From positions 149,441 to 213,440 of the forward strand of contig SZWC01000513.1 in NCBI GenBank assembly GCA_023375785.1: a stretch of 64,000 nt of DNA, given 5' to 3'. The translations under genes and the position numbers were made by a program. Below, piece by piece: positions 56,031 to 64,000 of this stretch (positions are counted from its first letter, which is position 1; every line of letters starts with the position of its first letter). The DNA is from Penium margaritaceum (Eukaryota > Streptophyta > Zygnematophyceae > Desmidiales > Peniaceae). Below the pieces are notes generated by a model. It searched no databases and was not told the origin of the DNA. It was given only the letters and a program-made list of their open reading frames with translations.

Positions 56031-56947
56031 GCTCGAACAGATGGACGTCAACAATTCTTTTTCTCCATGGGCAGTTAGATGAGGAGATCTACATGGTGCA
56101 ACCGCCAGGGTTTTCTGATGGCACGGACAAAGTCTGGCGTCTGCGGAAGGCCCTCTATGGCCTCAAATAGTCGCCGCGGTGTTGGAATCAGGAGATCACC
56201 TCCACTCTGGAGAAGGGGGTATACCGTCGTAGCACAGTGGATCCGGCCCTCTTTGTCACTCCACGCTCCGTACCGTTTGCCGCCACCCTCGTCTATGTTG
56301 GTGACTTGCTCATCGCGTCTCCGAGTCGAGAGGCAGTGTCAGCCATGAAGTCCCTACTGCAGTCTACGTATAGAATGAAGGACTTGGGCCCAGCACGTGT
56401 TTTCCTCGGCATGGAGCTTGAGCGTGATCGTACTCGGCGTATTCTGCATGTTCACCAGACTGCATACGTCAGGAGCCTGGGGGAGCGCTTTGCCTCCTTA
56501 CTAGAGTCTGTGCCCATTGCATCAACGTCGATGACGCCTGCACGGCAGAGGCTGTTGAAGACACTTGACGTGTCTAGGCTGGGGGAGTCAGTGGATGTGA
56601 CTGACTACCTGAGAGTCATAGGGTCTTTGATGTACCTGGCCACTACTACGAGGGCAGACGTAGCCTCCGTTGTAAATTTTCTCGCTCAATTCTCACAGTG
56701 CCCACGGGCGCGACACATGGAAGCCGCACTACGTGTTGTAAGGTATGCGCTCTCCACCTCCCGTGTTGGTCTTTGTTGTCGGGCACAGCCGTCGGTGGTT
56801 GTTGATGGATACACTGACAGTGACTGGGCACACGATACAGATACACGCATTCGTACTGGCTATGTCTTCCTTGTCGAAGGGACTGCGATTTCCTTGAAGA
56901 GTGGCAAGCAAGGGTGTGTTGCACGCAGCTCCAGTGAAGCAGAGTAA
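56030..56947 (+). pseudogene. Element A RT core and connection
   Basis: [13 protein letters not shown] is followed by a frameshift inside [29 protein letters not shown] at about 56167, then frame 56237-56947. The catalytic box reads LVYVGDLLIAS (Asp to Gly at 56300-56302). Downstream are YRMKDLGPARVFLGMELERD, LRVIGSLMYLATTTRADVAS and the start of RNase H (DSDWAHDTDTRIRTGYVFL). Confidence 0.9.
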
Positions 56948-57280
56948 GTTGCTCTTGGTGTAGGGACTTGTGAGAGCGGCCGGCTGTGTCGCTTGCTGCA
57001 GCAGTTGCGTGTTCCCATTCGCTGCATCACCTTGCACTGCGACAATCAAAGCACGAAAGCTATTGCTGAGCACGATGGCATGCACCACACTCGCACGAAG
57101 CATATCAATGTGGAGCATCATTTTGTGCGTGAGCGCGTTGCTGCACGAGATGTCCAGATTGTGTGGGTTGACACCCGTCAGCAACGAGCTGACTTCCTTA
57201 CGAAGGCACTGAGCACCAATGCCTTCAAGACAGCTCTGCACGCTGTTGCACTGTTGTGTGCTCGTGATGCTCCCAGTTGA
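56812..57280 (+). pseudogene. Element A RNase H
   Basis: TDSDWAHDTDTRIRTGYVFL and ARSSSEAE, TAA at 56945 (replacing Tyr), then LHCDNQSTKAIAEHDGMHH, RTKHINVEHHFVRERVA and QQRADFLTKALSTNAFKTAL to the final stop at 57278. Catalytic motifs remain. Confidence 0.9.
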
Positions 57281-57369
57281 GTGGTTGTGCCAGTGCTTGT
57301 GTACAGTGTTGTCCTTTGTCATGTCTTGTGACGTTGTTCCTGTGAGTGTCGTCGTGTCAGTCGGCTGTG

Positions 57370-57382
57370 GGTCATGGGGGAG
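57370..57382 (+). promoter_or_regulatory. Element A polypurine tract
   Basis: GGTCATGGGGGAG immediately precedes the 3' LTR. The run is short and pyrimidine-interrupted but correctly placed. Confidence 0.7.
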
Positions 57383-57888
57383 TGTTGGTTTGTGTTGAGT
57401 ACCACAAGGTGACCTCTGGCCTCGTTGTACGCTCACCTCACTGTTGCAGGTGACTGATCACGAGAGAAAGAGACGTTCCTTTGGCCACTTCACCGTGATG
57501 ACGTCAGCTTCATGTCAGACAGTCTCTTGGCTCAGTCAACATGGAATTGCACAATCTTCTTGAGTTTGCATACAATTTGCTTGTGTATGGTGGAATTGTG
57601 TGGTGCCCACCGGGTACGTACTCAAACATGCCTAGCCAGGGTGCTAGGATAATTTGGTAGTCAAGTGGTGACTTTTCACCACCCACGAGTGCAGCGAGCT
57701 TGAGCAAGCTCGTTGCTCGCTCGCTCGCTGCCTCTCTCGCTCCCCCGCTTCTAACACCTCTGCCGCGTGTGTCTCACTTACACTTGGCCATCTTTCTTGA
57801 CTTCCACGCATGACCCGCCATGGCTTGACCTAATCCTTGAGTCCCTTGCCATGTAAGCTCTTCTAGCTGTTAGTCTCGACTGCCTACA
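57383..57888 (+). repeat. Element A 3' LTR
   Basis: 506 bp, TGTTGG...CCTACA, followed by the ATGTG target copy. Confidence 0.95.
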
Positions 57889-58570
57889 ATGTGTGCATGT
57901 CTGATAGAGTTTTTTCGATGGTCGAGATCCGGGCACTTGGTGGCTTGTGCCAGTGCTCCGGGAGACCCCTTAGAGGTTGACTGCATATTGTCTCTAACAA
58001 GTTGTACACTCTCATTGTGGTCGAGACCCGGGTACACGGTGGTTTGTACCAATACCGCGGGAGACCCAGCACCATTGATCGAGTCCTGTGATTGAGGCCT
58101 TCTGTCAGACAAGTGTAGCCTGCATGTGGCTAAGACCCGGACATCCGGTTACATGTTCCGTTGTCTTGGGAGGCCTCAACTTGCCTAGCTTGGCTAGACC
58201 GTGATGCTAGTGTGTCACCGTATAGTCTGGTTGTGTTTGGGGTACATAGGATGTTTTCCTGTCGGTCGAGACCCGGGCACACGATTGACTGTTCCGGTGC
58301 CTCGGGAGACCACCAGTTTGTGTTTTCGTGTTCTGGGACATGTGTATTCCCAGTCCGTGCCCTTTGGTGCGGTGGGGATGACGGGCCCTGGTGGGCTAGC
58401 CGCCAGTCCCCAGTACATAAGCTCGTCGTAGAGCTCATTGTACTCTCTCCTTGATTCTTAATTCATTCGTTCCGTACTTAGCCAAATCTTGGCGCTGCAT
58501 TTCCCTCGCTCACCACCACAGCTCATTTCTCTTCCAACATGGGCCTGCATGCCCTAGACTCGTTTTAGCA
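57889..58570 (+). repeat. Element B 3' LTR, right part
   Basis: Continues the B LTR after element A (first 5 bp are the target duplication). Matches 43370-44045 and ends CGTTTTAGCA. Adding both halves less 5 bp gives about 813 bp, equal to the 5' LTR. Confidence 0.95.
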
Positions 58571-59880
58571 AGCCCCACCTCTTGGCACAAAGCCAAGGGC
58601 GATTGCCGGACGTGCCGTGCATGCCATGGTTTTGCGCCGTCGTGACAAAAATGAAAATCGAGTTCCTTTGTTCCGAACTTTGAAACGTTTTTGCAAAAAA
58701 CTCGTGCAAACTCAGGATTTCAAAGGAGTACCCCTCCTCCCCCCCCCCCCCCCCCCCCCCCCCCCTTCTGGGACCCAGAATGAGGGGGTGAGGTAGAAAT
58801 GGAAATGGGCCTTCTGAGAATTGAAACATTCAAGTTGCCTGCATAGGTTATTGATGACGTTTGCTCCCAGAGTGACGCGGAGGGGAAAACCCCTCGAGAG
58901 AGATGTGGACGCCATTCGGTGAACTCCGACGACGACATTGGTGTAGGAGCTGAAGACTCGACACGTTACAATGCGGTTTGTGATGAATCTGTCGACATTC
59001 ATGGAAAGAGGTTGAACTTCTTAGGTCGAGGAAACTGAAAAAAATTTCCAGTCTGCATGAATATTACCGTTGAACATCGCATGGTGAGCCACGAATGTAA
59101 GGACAGAATTGACCACACACCTAGTTTAGGGAATGGTGTAGGTTTGGGACGTAACATTTCTTTGGTATTTATGATTTCACATTTAACTATAAATGATGAA
59201 TTTAAATAGTTCAATATTCCACAGAACTTGTGTTGAGGCACTCATCTTTATGTTATGCCTCCATACACCGCACAAAAGGCACGCCAGGTTGACCTCCTGA
59301 AATAATGTGGGTGCTGGGCCGAACCTAACGCGTTGAGTTGGCTGCGACCAGGGGCCCCCATAAAAGCAGGGTGATGGGGAGCGACTTCCACACCGCTCAG
59401 ATTACAGAACTCAGCGCGTCCTCCATGGACGCGAAAGGTTGCTGCAGACTACGGCAGGGCCTTGGAGGTTCGACAGCGAGAGAAGAGAGGGTCGAAAGCT
59501 TGGGCTGCTGGGTGATTTTCTTCTTCTGTCATTCCCCAAATAGTAATTCGCTGCATTATGAGTCTCAGACAATCGCACAGACGAGACTGCGCTACAGGGC
59601 TACATGCACCTGTGATCCGCAGGACAGTACAAGCGTGCACAACCCGGCATGAAAGCCAGGACGGATGAAGGAATAACATTCGTTCTCTGCTAACTGTCCG
59701 ATCTGGGTTTTGAAAAACATTGGAATTGAGCTACTGCTTCAGGCTTTGTCAGGTCAGATAGGGCTGTATGTACGAAGAATTGTACGAAGACGTCGACCTG
59801 TCGCAATGCACTTTCTGGCACCAGACGTGAAGATGAAGCATCCGCAGTGAGTATAACAACAGCGTTGCGATCAAGAGGTC
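58571..59880. other. Unique DNA right of element B, no gene recognised
   Basis: Includes a long C run (58739-58765). The 104-codon plus frame at 59338-59652 and overlapping minus frames lack recognisable domains. Confidence 0.5.
58739..58765. repeat. Poly-C tract (27 bases)
   Basis: Uninterrupted cytosine homopolymer after CCCCTCCT. Similar tracts occur at 21830, 21975, 25733 and, as poly-G, beside the assembly gap. Confidence 0.97.
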
Positions 59881-60129
59881 ATGCGAAACTTGCATTTTTT
59901 CATTTTAGGGATGGCTACTGAACTGGACAATTGGAAGTTCCCCTCTCGAACATCGATAAGCTTCAGGAACAACGATCGTCTATCGAGTCTTCTCACTATG
60001 CGAACAAGTCTAAAGACAATCGATGCCGATTGCAACATATTGGAAGGCAACCATCTTTCGCAACCTGTTGAAGTATCGACTGCGTGCAGGAAAACTGACA
60101 ATGAAACGTTGTGCGTTGAAATCAATTGA
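59881..60129 (+). CDS. Small unassigned reading frame, possible exon
   Basis: An 82-codon frame with balanced composition (TELDNWKFPSRTSISFRNND). It is preceded inside the frame by CATTTTTTCATTTTAG|GG, a good splice-acceptor form at about 59908. No family is recognised. It could be a terminal exon of a host gene, or chance. Confidence 0.2.
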   Translation: MRNLHFFILGMATELDNWKFPSRTSISFRNNDRLSSLLTMRTSLKTIDADCNILEGNHLSQPVEVSTACRKTDNETLCVEIN

Positions 60130-61583
60130 AAGGGTTTCGTAGAAAGGGTTTAGGCTCATTCTCTCAACGTCAAATTCAATCTGTCGTCTGCCGACTAAAT
60201 GCTGTCATTGGTCTACTAGGATGGCGTTCAGCAATGGCGACTGCGTCAAAGGCAAAAAAGACAAACAGAAATTTTTCACAGGTGCAGCCAGAAGAGAACA
60301 CAGCAAATCAAGGCGCTTTAGATTTTCAGAACTAGAAGAATCAAAACGGCCATTCGGAAGGTGAAAGGTCACTATCATGAAACCCGAGCCGCGGATCTGG
60401 TCCGATTCCATGACACGTCATCAACTATAATCTTTCTCAATCGTTCTCACCAGTAACGCGTTGCGGATTGCGTCTGAAATCCCTGTATGCTTCCCTGCCC
60501 CTCAATGAATACTGGAAAACATATCCAAGAAAACGTCGGGCGAAACATCTGAGCTATTTCATACAAGGGAAATTCTTTATAATCCATTACGCATACGGCC
60601 ACATATTTCACTCGCAAATACTATACAGCCTTTCTTCATCATTTACATTTCTACCCTACTCTACATGACAGAATTTCTTGTCTTTGGAGTTGTTCTCCAA
60701 TACGGATAGGTGAAACCAGTATCATTACCATGATGCCTGTTTTGAACATCTCAAATTGTGTTCAATGACCTTTGTGAAATAGCAAACAAATTCCATATAG
60801 TTCCTTAAAGTCTTATCCAAGGTGGAAGTTTTAAGGGAGAAGAGCAAACCCGTTTCTCTACAAAAATGAATATGAATTTCATAAATTCTATGCTAAAATA
60901 ATCAAAATAAAATGTTGTCATACATGAAGGTTGATTTTCAACATCACTATGATGGTAATGATACAGATTGTGATTCACCACATGAGAACAGGAGAATGAT
61001 GAATGATGAAAGCATTTCTTACAAATGCAAAGTATCAGAATAGAAATAAAATATGGATGATTGGAAGTTATGAGCGCAAGAAAATAGGAAACATGTTCGT
61101 GATCTCAAAAACTTGACTAAATGTGCACATTGCCCATAACATATTTGATACCCCTTGTTTCTTAAATTGAAACAAGATCCTTTGTATCAAGAAAAAAGAA
61201 TCAGACCATCTCAAACTTAACACTTGCATTGGCTTAACCAGTTTCACACGTCCAGGAAACATATGCTATCAATTCTCCTTTGGAGCAATCGGAAACACAA
61301 TTCTTAGCCCATTCAAACACAAATCTCTCCCAGCAAAGCAGCCTACAATCATGAACCACAAAATTCAATCTAATGAGTCCCAATGGCTTATGAAAACCTC
61401 ACAATTTCCACAAACCCACGTGGAAAACATTGAGACCCGACTTTTCCTTACCACTCAAGATGTTGAATCTATGGGTGTGTCTGTGTATTGGTGACAAGGT
61501 GCAGACCCATGTGTGAATAAATGCCCGTGGGCAAGCAGGCGATAGGATGGTCATCCTTGCATTAAGGTTTTGGATGCCATGTA

Positions 61584-61633
61584 GAGGGTGGGGGAAGGGG
61601 GAGGAGAGGGGGGGTGGAGGGGGACAGGGGAGG
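61584..61633 (+). other. G-rich tract with quadruplex potential
   Basis: Five G runs of four to seven (GGGGG, GGGGG, GGGGGGG, GGGGG, GGGG) separated by two to six bases meet the usual G-quadruplex pattern. Function unknown. Confidence 0.75.
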
Positions 61634-61756
61634 CTGTAGAGCATTTGATGCGAGTGGATATGGATAAAAAACGCTGGTGGTGGGAAAGGGTAATCTCCTT
61701 ATCACCAGGGACTAATTTTCCAGGATACTTGTATAAACCTGTCACCAAGCACCACA

Positions 61757-61792
61757 GGTTGAAACCTTACCATATATGGCAAGGTTTCAACC
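61757..61792. promoter_or_regulatory. 36-bp near-perfect palindrome centred on a CArG box
   Basis: Arms GGTTGAAACCTT and AAGGTTTCAACC (61757-61768, 61781-61792) are exact complements, flanking CCATATATGG (61770-61779). The latter is a perfect CC(A/T)6GG box, the MADS-domain/SRF site. One mismatched pair lies between arm and core. It could be a dimer or tetramer binding site; no gene start is visible beside it. Confidence 0.6.
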
Positions 61793-64000
61793 ATTCCACA
61801 CATGTTAGAAAAGCATTGAATAATCGGAAGTCCTCTTGCTTGAGGTATTAACAATACGAAACATGAAGGGGCTTGCTCCCTACCATGTCATCAAGAGTTG
61901 AAGGAGCTTCCTCCCCCACTCTATGTATTGATGACAAATTAAAGATAGAGGAAGACAAAGTTCTATTATCCCAATACGCTCAGGAATAGAAAACAAATTG
62001 GGGGGCAATGCATTAAAACTTCTCCTCTTTCTCTCCTTGCCTGCCACCAAGATCTCTTCAAATAGAAGAACCAAGGATACCATCTCCCCCACATTTGTCC
62101 ATGTCAATGGTTCAAAGGCAAGGAAAATGGGTGCAATTCCTCATTAGCACCTTTACTCAGACACCACACAATGTTATACGAGAAGGAAACATCATATTCT
62201 ATCTCTTACCTTAAATCTGCTGTATGGTATTCCAGAAAACCTCTGAAACACAAGGGAGTGCCTACCCCCAATTGCATTCGTACATGTGAGGGCAAAATGA
62301 CATTCAATGTTAAATCATAGGCACTCCAATCACCTCAACAAAAGGGAAGTTAAGCAAGAAATAAGGATGTCTCTCTAAAACGTTCCAAATTATAAGATGA
62401 TAATGGAGTTCGAAGGTAGTAGCGTGTTTTCTCTCAGCATCATTTCACTAACAATGCCTTGAAAATTAACACAATTGTGGAGGCATCATGTCAATTCCTC
62501 ATACGCCAGACCTAAATGGTCCATGCAAAGGGTGCAAGAATGAAAAAAAATACAACCGGCATCGTCTCAAATTTGCTTAAATTGTATAAAAATGTTTAAA
62601 CTTGTTTTTCCTTGTATGCATCAAAACCACAAAAGCAACTGTTTTTCTAACTTGTGCCGAGTAGGTGTACGTGACTTTTGTTCCACAATCTTTGGTTTTG
62701 TTATAGGTATGATTCATTTTCTGATCTATCAATTAGATTATTAAAAATGTTGAAATCCCAAGTTGAGGTGTATGTCTTCACATGCCAAATTGAGCTTCGA
62801 TTCTATTTCAACAACATAAGAAGTCACCTTTAAGAGAAAAGAGGTCAAAACAAGGACACAAAAATCGAAAAAGTACTAAAGATCTAAAACAGAATAACGT
62901 TCTCTTGGTGACAAAGGTATTATCAAAATGATAAAAAAAACTTCGTGTACGAAAGACCTTTTTAGAAGAGCACATCACTAGTTGTGACCTTATGGAGAAG
63001 GATTACAATACTCTCCTTATGTAGGTTCGGAAACATCTTGATTTGTAACATAGATGTAAGAAACCAAAAGAAAAACATCACTTCTAGTCATGAATGTTCA
63101 TATACTTAAGGCAACACGTGCCAATTGCACCCAATTTTGGGAGTAAGCAACCATGGAACTTCAAGACATGCTTTATCTTAGCATGGTTTCAAAAACAACA
63201 AGGCTTTGACTTAAATTATAACTGATTTCATAACGAATCATTTGTATTTTTTTCTAATGATTTCTAACATGAAAACAAATACGATGTCAAATTGCAAATT
63301 GATGTGAATGATAAAATAACAAAGGTTAAACATCTTTGAGATTGTTAACACGGATTTTTATTGGTGAAATGAGATGAGTACACATGGCATGGAGAACGTT
63401 TGGTTTTAAAATACAGAAAACGAGCAATGAAACAATTTGTAGATATCATAATTAAACTATGTAGAAATTATGAATCTTTGTTTACAATGTTATAACCCGA
63501 AGAAAATAGCATTCTGAACATGATAATTGCCTTTATCCCTGATCATTTATCTCTCATTTAGTATTTTTGCATCAATTCATAGACTTGTCCTAGGTTTAAG
63601 TTTGATGCAATGATCTACACCTTGCATTAGTGGTAGTCCCATCAGGAAAGTTCAAAGGAGTACGTAATCAAGTTGAGTACATAAACTTGTATAGCCCCTT
63701 GTAAACCGTTACAAACTAGACTTCAGCCAAAGATGCTCTAAAGTTGCCACATGTACTACGTAAGGTTTCATCAAAGACATCCTTCACGTATCATATAAAA
63801 ACATAAAAAGAAACAAAAATGCAAATCATGCAATTTAATTACACAACTTCAAAGGCAAACATTCCTCCCTCTAAGGCAACCACTATCGGACCACATCCAC
63901 CTCTCAATTCTCCTCCTGCATAGAATTTTCCTTATACCACATAATTAGCTAATTCTTTTTGTGTCCAAGCTTGATTAAGATTTTTCAACCGTTTTGATCA

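Larger units (their letters stand above)
49717..57888 (+). mobile_element. Element A: Ty1/copia retrotransposon inserted in the B 3' LTR
   Basis: An 8.2-kb element with ~505-bp LTRs. The flanks ATGCG (49712-49716) and ATGTG (57889-57893) are a 5-bp target duplication with one change. The uninterrupted site is preserved in the B 5' LTR at about 43363-43380. Gag-pol is complete in order but dead, with at least six stops, several frameshifts, a mutated protease site (DSR) and RT box (YVGD). Confidence 0.95.
43234..58570 (+). mobile_element. Element B: LTR element without recognisable gag-pol, interrupted by A
   Basis: LTRs, primer site (44046) and a CCCAGGGGGAG polypurine-like tract (49571) define it. 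The 5.5-kb interior shows no copia or gypsy motif on either strand. Instead there is a CAG-rich leader with an 11-bp array and Pro-, Ser/Thr- and Ala-rich reading frames. It fits a non-autonomous LARD-like element. A possible AGCC duplication flanks it (43230-43233, 58571-58574). The 3' LTR is split by element A. Confidence 0.85.
60130..64000. other. AT-rich unique DNA, no gene recognised
   Basis: About 3.9 kb of AT-rich sequence with frames no longer than 87 codons and no recognisable domains. No LTR, SINE or tRNA was seen. A G-rich tract and a CArG-centred palindrome are listed separately. Confidence 0.55.

Noticed and set aside
59338-59652. 104-codon plus-strand frame
   Set aside because: No domain, no splice context, and comparable frames on the opposite strand.

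Overview
This is eukaryotic nuclear DNA made almost entirely of decayed LTR retrotransposons. Nothing looks bacterial: there are no operons and no Shine-Dalgarno spacing. Three primer-binding sites have the TGGTATCAGAGC form (complementary to initiator Met-tRNA) typical of plant and green-lineage Ty1/copia elements. The dense nested copia insertions, the many poly-C/poly-G tracts and the long N gap would fit a large streptophyte genome, possibly a charophyte alga. The organism is an inference from element type only.

Layout. 1-4 kb: a GT microsatellite, repeat R1 copy 1, and mostly unique DNA with two possible small exons. 4.1-8 kb: element D, a minus-strand copia relic lacking gag, then R1 copy 2 and a perfect hairpin. 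9-12.7 kb: two fused plus-strand copia fragments (E1, E2). 12.7-18.06 kb: copia relic F between two ~130-bp direct repeats, with a tRNA-derived SINE-like piece. 18.1-21.3 kb: a minus-strand Ty3/gypsy relic G. 21.5-22.3 kb: an 18-bp minisatellite and a ~150-bp poly-C satellite. 22.3-33 kb: plus-strand copia relic H, split by the youngest element, I (24592-31368, minus strand, 5-bp target duplication GATGG). 33044-33956: assembly gap. 35362-42643: element C, a minus-strand copia with target duplication CCAAT. 43234-58570: element B, an LTR element with no recognisable gag-pol, whose 3' LTR is split by copia element A (49717-57888, target duplication ATGCG/ATGTG). 58.6-64 kb: AT-rich, mostly unique DNA with no gene I can identify.

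No host protein-coding gene is convincingly present. The coding sequences are gag-pol pieces (gag, CCHC knuckle, aspartic protease, integrase, reverse transcriptase, RNase H) that would once have made retrotransposon particles and cDNA. All are broken by stops, frameshifts or deletions, and many of the stops look like C-to-T / G-to-A transitions. Element I is the most intact. The most unexplained object is element B: good LTRs and primer site, but compositionally biased unknown reading frames where gag-pol should be.
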